Source of the DNA: QQVM01 sp964544885
GTDB taxonomy: Bacteria > Bacteroidota > Bacteroidia > AKYH767-A > 2013-40CM-41-45
NCBI GenBank assembly: GCA_964544885.1
Contig: CAZJDX010000001.1
Location: 180,198-244,197, forward strand
Direction of reading: 5' to 3'
DNA length: 64,000 nt
The notes under the pieces were generated by a model. It made no database searches. It was not told the DNA's origin and saw only the letters and a program-made list of their open reading frames with translations. Made by a program: the position numbers and the translations under genes. Positions 1 through 8,503 of the stretch are shown piece by piece (the stretch's first letter is position 1; each line of letters starts with the position of its first letter).

Positions 1-1558
1 CAAAGACATGAGCATCATCCATCCTTTCACTGAAACCGATGAGCACACTGATCGAATCCAGAGGCGCCGCGCGAAGCAAAGTGGGTCTTACGAGATCGCG
101 GTATGTTCCCGGTCTGCTGCCTGCCTGTCCCGGAGTCCCTCCGGCTGCCGAGGCCGAAGCCATCCAGTTCATCGGGTCAGGACACAGAAATGAAGTATCG
201 ATTCTTTCAAGGCTCCATCCTCCGTCATCCTTACTTCCATCCCGGTAAGTTTCGTTTGAAAAAAACATTTCATCCATGAGAAGGCCTTGCTCATTCCGCA
301 ACTGCACATGATCCCCTGCATCGTTATTGAGCACAGGAAAAGAAGCCAGTCCAATGCATGGGCCATAGGCTTCAAGGGCTGAACAAGCTGCCTGGCTGCA
401 CAACACAACATAGGAGCCCGGATGCAGGGTATAAGAAGGTATGAGCTCCTGCGAAGCCGCGTCGCTGAAGGTCCAGTCTTTAAGTGATATGGCCTGAGAT
501 GTAAGGTTCAGGAGTTCCACATACTCAAATACCGGCAAGGCGCCGGATGAAGAGGGTTCAAACATGATTTCAGTGAATATGACATCGTGCATTTGTGTCT
601 GGACCGGCGGATAATAAGCGAATGGGAAATCCGGACCATTTATGACAGGGTTTGATGAGACATCGGTGAGGCCCTGAACTGTCAAGAGGTATTGTACAGC
701 CGGTGTGAAGGGTGTTGAAAAACTCAGTTGAACTCTGCTCGCGTCTCCGGCTAGAGGTCCGGCGAGAACAGGATTTATTGAACCGGGAACAAGAGTATAA
801 TGTGAGCCTTGTGTAATACTGAAGGGATCCATTGCTTCGGAAAACTGTAATTCGAGTTCATTCGCTGTTATGGCGGTGATTGTCAATAGTTGTGGAGAAA
901 CCGTATCCCGGATAAGGGGCCCGGCATAAAAATCATCGAAGTAAAAATTAGTACGGTTTCCGCTTGTATACTCACAGAGTATTCCCAGATAAGGTGATGA
1001 GGTGTACATGGCTTCCGCGCCATAGGTTTCGAGGACATAGTTGGTTCCTCCGCTATAGTCGATGAATAATTTCCAAAGGCCGATCGCGTCTCTTGTCACT
1101 CTGATTGAGATCGCAAAAGAAGAAGCAATAGCGCCATTCGTGGCCCGGCAAACAGATACAGGAGTTGTGCCGTCCTGCCTGAATAATTCCACGGCATCGT
1201 CAGTCAATGACTCACCGAACTGAAGGTAATAACCATTCAAGGGAGCGTCCAGATCAGGCTGATCGGATACAAGGTAAATTCTGCCATAATTTCCTGAAGA
1301 CGGTGAAAAATTCTGCCTTATAAAAAATCTCCACTCCAGATCCATAGACAGATCAAGGTTGGTCTGGCTGGATATATGTGTCAGGCCGGCAGCGCCTGCA
1401 TCCAGTTGAAGCTGGCCCTGGCTGTTCACCTGGAATGAAGCTGTGTCACCAAGCCAGGGAGGATTGTTGCCGATCTCTCCGTCATCGAATGAATCCTGCC
1501 ATTGCGCGTTCACAATAGCGGACAGCAATAAAAAAAATATGGCGTGAAGAAATTTCAT
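1..1558 (-). CDS. Secreted lamin-tail-domain (LTD) protein, 3' end beyond the window
   Basis: The reading frame opens at an ATG at 1558 and stays open to the left edge, giving 519 visible residues; the C-terminus is missing. It begins with a signal peptide (MKFLHAIFFLLLSAIVNAQ). Residues 20-220 look like a beta-sandwich or laminin-G-like domain. Residues 225-315 resemble a bacterial Ig-like domain, with the pattern LELQFSEAMD typical of SbsA/Big_5-type repeats. Residues 323-445 match a lamin-tail domain (IFTEIMFEP, EYVELLNLT, GSYVVLC). A second Ig-like domain seems to start near the edge. LTD proteins in Bacteroidota are commonly exported and often carry a T9SS signal or a nuclease/CotH partner, but that part is not visible. 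It is divergent from asd across an 88-base gap. Confidence 0.85.
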   Translation of the reverse strand, partial: MKFLHAIFFLLLSAIVNAQWQDSFDDGEIGNNPPWLGDTASFQVNSQGQLQLDAGAAGLTHISSQTNLDLSMDLEWRFFIRQNFSPSSGNYGRIYLVSDQPDLDAPLNGYYLQFGESLTDDAVELFRQDGTTPVSVCRATNGAIASSFAISIRVTRDAIGLWKLFIDYSGGTNYVLETYGAEAMYTSSPYLGILCEYTSGNRTNFYFDDFYAGPLIRDTVSPQLLTITAITANELELQFSEAMDPFSITQGSHYTLVPGSINPVLAGPLAGDASRVQLSFSTPFTPAVQYLLTVQGLTDVSSNPVINGPDFPFAYYPPVQTQMHDVIFTEIMFEPSSSGALPVFEYVELLNLTSQAISLKDWTFSDAASQELIPSYTLHPGSYVVLCSQAACSALEAYGPCIGLASFPVLNNDAGDHVQLRNEQGLLMDEMFFSNETYRDGSKDDGGWSLERIDTSFLCPDPMNWMASASAAGGTPGQAGSRPGTYRDLVRPTLLRAAPLDSISVLIGFSERMDDAHVF

Positions 1559-1605
1559 GTCATCAATTGTCGTAAAATTGCAGTGCAATAATATCATGTC
1601 GAAAC

Positions 1606-1628
1606 TCAAACCTCAACCGCAGGTTTGA
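1606..1628. promoter_or_regulatory. 8-bp inverted repeat in the divergent LTD/asd promoter gap
   Basis: TCAAACCT and AGGTTTGA form a perfect 8-bp inverted repeat separated by seven bases, ending 18 bases before the asd ATG. It could be an operator or a leader hairpin for asd. Short perfect repeats like this also arise by chance, so no function is claimed. Confidence 0.25.
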
Positions 1629-1646
1629 AGGTTTTTATCTTGTAAT

Positions 1647-2636
1647 ATGAAAGTAGCAGTAGCAGGAGCCACAGGAATGGTTGGCCAGGTGATGTTAAAA
1701 GTGTTGGAGGAAAGGAATTTTCCAGTCACGGAACTTCTGGCGGTCGCGACCGAGAGGTCTGTCGGAAAGGAAATTCCATTCCGCGGAAAGACCGTCAAGG
1801 TTATCGGAATGGAAGAAGCCGTTCGGCAAAAACCTCACATAGCTCTGTTCTCCGCAGGAGGAAATACTTCTCTTGAATGGGCGCCGAAATTCGCGGCAGC
1901 AGGAACCACGGTTATTGATAATTCCTCCGCATGGCGAATGCATGAAGACAAAAAACTCGTTGTTCCCGAAATAAATGCGGATGTACTGGGAAGAGAAGAT
2001 AAGATCATAGCCAATCCCAATTGTTCCACCATTCAGATGGTGATGGCGCTCAATCCGCTTCATAAAAAATATGGAATACGAAGGATCGTTGTTTCCACTT
2101 ACCAGTCGGTTTCCGGTACGGGTAAAAAAGCGGTTGAGCAGCTCATGAATGAACGAAAAGGAATTCAGGGTGAAATGGCATATAAGTACAGGATCGATCT
2201 GAATGTATTGCCCCAGATAGACAGTTTCCTTGAAACAGGTTATACCAAAGAAGAAATGAAGATGCTCAATGAAACGCGCAAGATCATGCGGGCACCCTCC
2301 ATTCGTCTGACAGCAACCACCGTAAGAGTACCTGTAAAAGGAGGGCACAGCGAAAGCGTAAATGTCGAATTCGAACATGACTTCAATATGGAGGATGTGA
2401 GGAGAATTCTTTCTTCGACACCAGGACTGGTTCTGGTTGATGACATCAACCATGCTCTCTATCCAATGCCTATTGATGCCGAAGGGAAGGACGAAGTCTT
2501 CGTAGGGCGACTCCGCAGGGATGAAAGCCAGGACAAGTCGCTAAATCTATGGATCGTTTCGGATAATCTGAGAAAAGGAGCCGCGACAAATGCAATACAG
2601 ATAGCGGAATATCTTCTTGAAAAGAAGCTGATCTGA
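1647..2636 (+). CDS. asd: Aspartate-semialdehyde dehydrogenase
   Basis: This enzyme reduces 4-aspartyl phosphate to aspartate 4-semialdehyde with NADPH, the branch-point step to lysine/diaminopimelate, threonine and methionine. The 329-residue length is normal for the family. The N-terminus carries the nucleotide-binding glycine motif GATGMVGQ. The catalytic cysteine is Cys126 in NPNCSTIQ. The region around residue 240 (RVPVKGGHSESVNVEF) matches the substrate-binding part containing the conserved histidine. The start is the ATG directly before the beta-strand that leads into the glycine motif, and no earlier start fits. It is a cytoplasmic single gene, divergent from the LTD gene and followed by a possible weak terminator. 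A long antisense frame covers much of it and is not a gene. Confidence 0.97.
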   Translation: MKVAVAGATGMVGQVMLKVLEERNFPVTELLAVATERSVGKEIPFRGKTVKVIGMEEAVRQKPHIALFSAGGNTSLEWAPKFAAAGTTVIDNSSAWRMHEDKKLVVPEINADVLGREDKIIANPNCSTIQMVMALNPLHKKYGIRRIVVSTYQSVSGTGKKAVEQLMNERKGIQGEMAYKYRIDLNVLPQIDSFLETGYTKEEMKMLNETRKIMRAPSIRLTATTVRVPVKGGHSESVNVEFEHDFNMEDVRRILSSTPGLVLVDDINHALYPMPIDAEGKDEVFVGRLRRDESQDKSLNLWIVSDNLRKGAATNAIQIAEYLLEKKLI

Positions 2637-2676
2637 ATTATCGGAAAGGGACAACGGGAAACAGAAACTTGCAGGG

Positions 2677-2692
2677 CCCGATCGGGTTTTTT
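2677..2692 (+). terminator. Possible weak terminator after asd
   Basis: A GC palindrome (CCCGATCGGG) is followed at once by six T residues, 40 bases after the asd stop codon. The stem is very short (three pairs with a four-base loop), so this is only a candidate rho-independent terminator. Confidence 0.35.
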
Positions 2693-2791
2693 ATTCTCCT
2701 TTATCAACACTATAGCGTGTAAATCCTGTTCCCGTCAAACTTAATCATCCGTTATTGCTCAGTATTTTTACCGGTACTGAAAAACAAGATC

Positions 2792-4018
2792 ATGATCGTA
2801 AGAATTCTGACGGTGTCGTGTATCATGCTATGCCTGGCGGCATTCGCTGTAATGACTGTCAATCCCGAAGTAAAGATCCATTCCAACAGTCCTGAATTTG
2901 TAAATCCGGGTGATGAATTCATGGTGAGGATCAGTATTGACAAAGGCTCGCTTTCAAGCGGAGCTACCTTGCAACAGGTTCTTCCGGAAGGATTCACCGC
3001 CTCTCCCATCGAAAACGAGAATGCGCAGTTCTTTTTTGAAAACCGGATGCTGCGATATGTCTGGGGAAATTTACCCGATAAAACAAGACTGGTGATCGCC
3101 TACAAGATTAAAGTTCAGGAAAACGTCACAGGATTAAAAAAGATTGACGGACTTTTCATTTATGAGCAGAAGAACGGAACCGCCCAGCTTGAACTGCCTT
3201 CCGGAATTGTCCTTGTATCAAACGAGTATGCAGTGACGAATGCGGGAACAGCTTATACACAGACAGGGAACATGAAGATTAAAAAGTCCCTTGCTGTTAA
3301 GCCGGGTGATTCAGGAGAAAGCCTGAGAATGACTGTACATGTCAACCGTAATAACGAAAGTGGCTTTGCGTCCTGGACAGGGGAACTTCCTGAAGGCTAT
3401 ACGGTAGAGGTTAACCAGGCGGAAAACGCGGAGTTTTCTGTCAGCCCCTCAGGTGTTCACTTCGTATGGAAAAACATGCCTGAAGCAGAAGCCTGGTCAT
3501 TTTCCTATACCCTCATTCCGGCTCCCGGCACTCCGTTGATTACCGGTTCTGACATTGACGGAATCATGGTTTATGGTTCAGAGGATAAAATCCTGACCTG
3601 TGTCGCCGTACCTGAACAACAGAATGAGAATCGCAGGGAGACCTATGCAAACAAATCCCTGAACAAAGAATCAAAAAATGAAACACAGCGTGTTCAGGCT
3701 AAGGAAGCGGTCAGGGAAGCAGAGCCGGTGCTGAACAGGAACGCTTATTACAAGGTGCAGATTGCCGCCACCAGAAACAGTCCGGTGCGGAATACGGAGT
3801 ACTTCCAAAAAACCTATAAAATTTCCATCCCGGTAGACCTGAGCGAACAGGAAGGATGGCGAAAATACTGCATTGGCACTTTTTCAAGATATGAATCCGC
3901 CAAGAGTTTAGCCAGTGAAACAAGAAAACAAATTCCCGGCGCCTTTGTTGTTGCCTACCGTGATGGACACAGAATTCCTGTTGCTGAGTTGATGCAAAGT
4001 ATGGCGCTAAGCCAGTAG
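2792..4018 (+). CDS. Secreted protein with two DUF11-like domains and a SPOR-like C-terminus
   Basis: This 408-residue protein begins with a hydrophobic export signal (residues 1-22). Two related segments follow, at about 28-135 and 165-275. Each has a pattern like LPEGFTASPIENENAQF or LPEGYTVEVNQAENAEF followed by a FVWKNMP/YVWGNLP motif, suggesting tandem Ig-like (DUF11-type) repeats. A charged linker (about 285-325) leads to a C-terminal module (about 325-400: YYKVQIAATRNSP, WRKYCIGTFSRYESAKSLA) that resembles SPOR domains, which bind denuded peptidoglycan. The protein is probably periplasmic or envelope-bound. Its stop lies 28 bases from the convergent stop of the purF-type gene. The exact role is not recognised. 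Confidence 0.8.
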   Translation: MIVRILTVSCIMLCLAAFAVMTVNPEVKIHSNSPEFVNPGDEFMVRISIDKGSLSSGATLQQVLPEGFTASPIENENAQFFFENRMLRYVWGNLPDKTRLVIAYKIKVQENVTGLKKIDGLFIYEQKNGTAQLELPSGIVLVSNEYAVTNAGTAYTQTGNMKIKKSLAVKPGDSGESLRMTVHVNRNNESGFASWTGELPEGYTVEVNQAENAEFSVSPSGVHFVWKNMPEAEAWSFSYTLIPAPGTPLITGSDIDGIMVYGSEDKILTCVAVPEQQNENRRETYANKSLNKESKNETQRVQAKEAVREAEPVLNRNAYYKVQIAATRNSPVRNTEYFQKTYKISIPVDLSEQEGWRKYCIGTFSRYESAKSLASETRKQIPGAFVVAYRDGHRIPVAELMQSMALSQ

Positions 4019-4046
4019 GAAACAAATTCAATAATTTTTGATTTGA

Positions 4047-5948
4047 TCAGTACGCCCTCTCATTAATCCCTTCAACATAATTAATGAAGGCCTTGCTTAC
4101 TACCCTGTTTCCGCCGGGTGTTGGATAGTTTCCTGAGAAATACCAGTCGCCCCGGTGGTTCGGACAGGCGCTGTGAAGATCTTCGATCTTCTGAAAAATA
4201 ACTTTCAGTTCCGATTTGAAATCCTCCGGCCGTACCATCGCGGCGATCCTGTCGCTGATCTGCTCAGCAGTGAAGGGCTGATAGATCATCCTGACAAAAT
4301 TTTTCATTTCATCCACTCCTTTATCCAGCTGTTCTTTGCACCTTTCATATACCTCATCAATGATATGCTCCTGATTTGTTTCTTCCAGCAGGCTTATCGC
4401 GGCCCTGAAAGCCACCAGATCGCCGATCTTTGCCATATCAATTCCATAACAATCAGGATAACGTATCTGCGGAGCGGATGAAACAATGACGATCTTTCTT
4501 GGATTCAAACGGTCAAGCATTCTGAGAATGGAATTTTTGAGTGTCGTACCTCTTACGATCGAATCATCAATTACCACGAGATTATCAATCCCTTTACGGA
4601 TCGTTCCATAGGTAATATCATAGACGTGTGTGACAAGATCGCTCCTGTCCTCATCGTTGGTAATGAAAGTACGCAGCTTCGCATCCTTGATGGCTATCTT
4701 TTCTATTCTTGGCCTTATGGAAAGAATTTCATTAATGGCTTCATCATTCAAAGCGGATCCGAGTGCTTTTATCTTTCTCTTCTTCACATCCCGGAGGTAA
4801 TCTTCCATTCCATGGAACATTCCGTAAAAAGCCACCTCGGCCGTGTTGGGAATAAAAGAAAACACCGTATTGCGCAGGTCATAATCGATCGCCTGCAAAG
4901 TAGATTGACAAAGCAGTCTCCCCAGTTCCTTCCTTTCGCAGTAAATGTCCGCATCGCTGCCTCTTGAAAAGTATATTCTCTCAAACGAACAGCTCAGTTT
5001 CTGAGTGGGCTCCTTGATCATCTGTTCGGAAATTTTTCCGTTCTTGTTAATGATGAGAGCGTGACCGGGCCGTATCTCACGTATACTCTCAAGGGGTACG
5101 TTGAATGCTGTCTGGATAGCCGGTCGCTCGGAAGTTACCACCGCCACTTCTTCGTCCTGATAATAAAACGCGGGACGAATGCCTGCCGGATCACGAAGAA
5201 CAAAGGCATCTCCGTGCCCGATCATTCCGGCAATGGTATACCCTCCGTCCCAGTTTTTTGATGAACGCTTCAATACCTCCGCGACATCCAGGTGTTCCGC
5301 GATGAGCGGACTGATCTCCTGTTTGCTGTTACCCAGTTCCTTGAATTTATAATAAAGCCGGTCATTCTCTTCGTCAAGAAAATGACCGATGTTTTCCATA
5401 ACGGTAATAGTATCCGTTTTTTCCTTTGGATGCTGACCGATACTGATGAGATTTCTGAACAACTCATCCACATTGGTCATGTTAAAATTTCCGGCGACAA
5501 CCAGGTTGCGTGTCATCCAGTTATTCTGACGAAGGAATGGATGGCAGGCTTCGATGCTGTTACCGCCATAGGTTCCGTAGCGAAGGTGACCAAGCCATAA
5601 TTCACCGGTGAATGCCACGTTCTGCTTCAGCCAGTTCGTATCCGACAGCTGCTTAGGAGACTGGCTCTTTACCTCTTCGTACTTTGAATTGATCCGTGCA
5701 AATATATCGGCAATAGGCTGTGAATCATTCGAGCGGTAACGGCTGATATAGCGGGTTCCGGGTTCCATATCAATTTTGATATTGGCTACCCCCGCTCCAT
5801 CCTGGCCTCTGTTGTGTTGCTTCTCCATGAGCAGGTACAGTTTGTTTGTACCATAAAATGCCGTACCATATTTTTTCTGGTAATAGGAAAGCGGCTTGAG
5901 GAGGCGAATCATTGCGATTCCGCACTCGTGCTGGAGAATATCCGACAT
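4047..5948 (-). CDS. purF: Amidophosphoribosyltransferase-type glutamine amidotransferase (long PurF)
   Basis: It is expected to make 5-phosphoribosylamine from PRPP and glutamine, the first committed purine step. The N-terminal class II glutaminase domain starts with Cys9 (HECGIAMIR) after a short propeptide, and has the HNRGQDGAG and GHLRYGTYGG motifs. The C-terminal phosphoribosyltransferase domain carries the PRPP loop VVIDDSIVRGTT near residue 453. At 633 residues it is clearly longer than classical PurF (about 470-505); this long form is, from memory, common in Bacteroidota. The ATG at 5948 is preferred over an in-frame TTG at 5957, because that TTG overlaps a perfect TATCTTTG -7 box. 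It is convergent with the SPOR-like gene. It could instead be a PurF paralogue alongside a shorter enzyme elsewhere. Confidence 0.88.
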   Translation of the reverse strand: MSDILQHECGIAMIRLLKPLSYYQKKYGTAFYGTNKLYLLMEKQHNRGQDGAGVANIKIDMEPGTRYISRYRSNDSQPIADIFARINSKYEEVKSQSPKQLSDTNWLKQNVAFTGELWLGHLRYGTYGGNSIEACHPFLRQNNWMTRNLVVAGNFNMTNVDELFRNLISIGQHPKEKTDTITVMENIGHFLDEENDRLYYKFKELGNSKQEISPLIAEHLDVAEVLKRSSKNWDGGYTIAGMIGHGDAFVLRDPAGIRPAFYYQDEEVAVVTSERPAIQTAFNVPLESIREIRPGHALIINKNGKISEQMIKEPTQKLSCSFERIYFSRGSDADIYCERKELGRLLCQSTLQAIDYDLRNTVFSFIPNTAEVAFYGMFHGMEDYLRDVKKRKIKALGSALNDEAINEILSIRPRIEKIAIKDAKLRTFITNDEDRSDLVTHVYDITYGTIRKGIDNLVVIDDSIVRGTTLKNSILRMLDRLNPRKIVIVSSAPQIRYPDCYGIDMAKIGDLVAFRAAISLLEETNQEHIIDEVYERCKEQLDKGVDEMKNFVRMIYQPFTAEQISDRIAAMVRPEDFKSELKVIFQKIEDLHSACPNHRGDWYFSGNYPTPGGNRVVSKAFINYVEGINERAY

Positions 5949-5954
5949 GCCCTG

Positions 5955-5962
5955 CAAAGATA
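5955..5962 (-). promoter_or_regulatory. TANNTTTG -7 box abutting the purF-type start codon
   Basis: On the minus strand TATCTTTG ends six bases before the ATG of the purF-type gene. It matches the Bacteroidota -7 consensus exactly, though no good TTTG -33 box is seen at the usual distance. If used, transcription would begin at or next to the ATG, giving a leaderless or near-leaderless mRNA. Confidence 0.45.
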
Positions 5963-6092
5963 CGCTTTTCAGAAATAAAAATCTCTGATTGTTCCCGACC
6001 TGTCCGGTTCTGATGAGGCTGTTCCGGCCACAAAGGAATGCCGGATTTGCTCTTAAAAGAGGAAAATGCCCTTATATCCGGTATTCCGGGGC

Positions 6093-8279
6093 TCAGTATT
6101 TCAAAATCTTTTGAGAGCCAAAATTTCTACCTTCTGATACTAAATACAAAATGTACGAACCGGGAAGTAAATCTGACAAATCTTTCACTTCGCAGGTGTT
6201 CTGGCCTGCTCCGATAACTTGCCTTTGCCTCCTCAATATCTTGCCTTCAATGGTGATTATCCTGATCTCTATGTTTCGCTCCTCCCTGCTCTCCACAGAT
6301 ACAAGGAGTTTATCCCGGAATGGCATAGGATGAACAGAACGTAGTATCAATGCCGCGTCAGACCTGCCTTGTGAACGGTTTACCAGAACCGGAGCAAAAC
6401 TTTCTTTTTCTCCGTCGTAATCGGTCTGACTGAGACGATAATACATTTTGCCGGTAAAATGACTATCATCCGTGTAATTATAGATGTTCTCTATGCTGCT
6501 GTTTCCGGAACCGATAACCATAACCAGTTCAGCGTAGTTTTCTCCATCTGTACTTTTCTCAATCGTGAAATAGTCATTGTTGATTTCGGATGAAGTGACC
6601 CACTGAAGCTGAACCGAACCATTCACCAGTTTGGCCGAAAAGGATTTCAGACTTACCGGAAGAGGTGTTGAGGTTGTGTAAGGATTCGGTGGCCCTGTTG
6701 TTATGGTACCTGCTCCACCTGAAGTAGCTCCATTTGCCGTGAAGGACGACATGGGCGGCGCGTTGGTTGTACCATAGGAACCTCCGTTTACGTTTCTGGT
6801 GAGACTGTTGGCATTGCTGGTACTGATGTAACCTCCACCACCTCCTCCTCCATTGCCTTCCACTTCAGCTCCATTATTCAAACTCTGACTGCCTCCATTT
6901 CCTCCATTCGCATTAAGCGTCAGGTTGCTGATCGGAGCGCTGTAGGTAAAAATGATGATCGTTCCGCCACCGCCACCGCCGCCACCGGCGTCTCCGGGTG
7001 TACCGGTAGATGTGGCGACTGATTCGCCATTCGCATTGATGGTTCCCGTTCCGCTCACCTCTCCACCACTCAGAAGATAGACGATTCCCCCTCCTCTTCC
7101 ACCGGAGGTTCCCGTACCGTTGTTTGAATCTCCGGCACCGCCACCGCCTCCGAGGTACATCCTGCCGGAAGAATAACTTAATGGCCTTCCACCCATTCCT
7201 CCTACATTATACCTGTTATCTCCCGACCAGGCCGAGTTTCCGGGACCTGTGGTGATGGGATTCTGTGAGGAATTTGACCAGGTGTAACCTCCTCGTCCGC
7301 CTCCGCTTGATGTGCTGGCGGCAAAGCCGGAACTTTCAAGGTTCCACGCTGTGGTCCAGTTTGAATTCAGGTTATGAGGATTTCCTTTCCCGTTCCACGA
7401 ACCTGTTGATCCGCCATTTGCACCACCGCCACCGCCGGCATTATGAGAATTCCCTCCGCCGCCGCCATTGGCAGGTGCGCCACGGCCGTATCTTCCGTCC
7501 GCATAATTTGATTTATATCCGGCGATACTTTCTCCTTTCTCTCCGCCATCATTATCCACCGTTGACCGGTAGATGGTATGGTTGCCGGGAGTGCTGGTTT
7601 CCTGCTCCACTTCCCCACCGCGGAAACCTTTGGCAGAAACATCGATGGTTCCGTTAATGGTTGTTGTGCCATTCACCTCAATACTGAAGATCCCACCTGT
7701 GGAGCCATCCCAGGCTGGACATGTGACCGATGTTCCGGACGGAAGCAGAAAGGTTTCGTAACGGGGAATGCGAACAACCTGAACTCTTCCGCTTGATGTA
7801 TAACTTCGCGTGAGTGGACTTGATAAATTAATAGTTGTGCTGTTCGGTACGGATGCTACCTCGACAAACTCCCGCTTGCCGGAATTACCATAGGAACTTA
7901 TGGAACCATATCCCGATCCATCCGAAGTTTCAATCGTCGCGCCCTGCATCTGGATAATCAGAATAAGTTCGCCTGCGCCAAGATTTGAAGGAAACCGACT
8001 ATTCTGATTCAGATAGGCATTTGCAACGCTCAGACTGGTCGCGCCAATGGATACACTTGAAGTGAGGGTGGTGTATTCGTTGAGAATAATATTTGTACCG
8101 CTAACCGTCTTGTTACCGTGTATTCCCGTTCCTGCAAATGCCTCAGGGTTGAGCCGGGGATTTGTAGAGAAGAAGAAGAGCGTCAGACCTGCAATGACGA
8201 AACTCAAACCGGCAATCCATATGCGGGTCGTCAGCTTCTGAAGGATCTTTACTCTGACTTTGGGACTGATCTTTTGCAT
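6093..8279 (-). CDS. Glycine-rich T9SS-sorted surface protein
   Basis: The 728-residue protein starts with a hydrophobic segment (about residues 20-40) that acts as a signal or anchor. A beta-rich N-terminal domain (about 60-235) precedes a glycine- and asparagine-rich region (about 235-545) with runs of five to eight glycines, for example NGGGGGGNSHNAGGGGGANGG-like blocks and GGRGGGIVYLL. This composition resembles domains that pack as polyglycine-II helices, as in phage S16 adhesin and the ALK receptor. A short Fn3-like segment (about 550-640: LKSFSAKL, VQLQWVTSSEINNDYF) follows. The last 80 residues are a T9SS type A sorting domain ending in QKILKY. It is probably an exported adhesin or surface coat. 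It lies downstream of the histidine kinase on the same strand, separated by 224 bases. Confidence 0.85.
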   Translation of the reverse strand: MQKISPKVRVKILQKLTTRIWIAGLSFVIAGLTLFFFSTNPRLNPEAFAGTGIHGNKTVSGTNIILNEYTTLTSSVSIGATSLSVANAYLNQNSRFPSNLGAGELILIIQMQGATIETSDGSGYGSISSYGNSGKREFVEVASVPNSTTINLSSPLTRSYTSSGRVQVVRIPRYETFLLPSGTSVTCPAWDGSTGGIFSIEVNGTTTINGTIDVSAKGFRGGEVEQETSTPGNHTIYRSTVDNDGGEKGESIAGYKSNYADGRYGRGAPANGGGGGNSHNAGGGGGANGGSTGSWNGKGNPHNLNSNWTTAWNLESSGFAASTSSGGGRGGYTWSNSSQNPITTGPGNSAWSGDNRYNVGGMGGRPLSYSSGRMYLGGGGGAGDSNNGTGTSGGRGGGIVYLLSGGEVSGTGTINANGESVATSTGTPGDAGGGGGGGGTIIIFTYSAPISNLTLNANGGNGGSQSLNNGAEVEGNGGGGGGGYISTSNANSLTRNVNGGSYGTTNAPPMSSFTANGATSGGAGTITTGPPNPYTTSTPLPVSLKSFSAKLVNGSVQLQWVTSSEINNDYFTIEKSTDGENYAELVMVIGSGNSSIENIYNYTDDSHFTGKMYYRLSQTDYDGEKESFAPVLVNRSQGRSDAALILRSVHPMPFRDKLLVSVESREERNIEIRIITIEGKILRRQRQVIGAGQNTCEVKDLSDLLPGSYILYLVSEGRNFGSQKILKY

Positions 8280-8503
8280 GAAAAGGTTTATATAGGTGGT
8301 TAAATAATATATAATAAATACGAAAAAAGACTTCTATGGTTTTGATCTGGATGGGAATCGTAAGATTGATGATGAAAGAGTTCAGCGCATACCTTTCTGA
8401 CGCATCATTTCCGGGAATCAGACTTAATTATCCAGAATCCGGTCAAAAAACCGTCTCAAAAAATCAAAATAAGAGTGTAAGAATGCGCAGGAATTATGTA
8501 ATT

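Noticed and set aside
1695..2453. A 252-codon open frame on the minus strand opposite asd
   Set aside because: It is antisense to a highly conserved enzyme gene, and its translation has no recognisable domain or signal; typical shadow of a coding sequence.
7265..7657. A 130-codon plus-strand frame in the glycine-rich gene
   Set aside because: It mirrors the low-complexity codons of the real gene; Arg/His/Tyr-rich translation is an artefact of Gly and Pro codons on the opposite strand.
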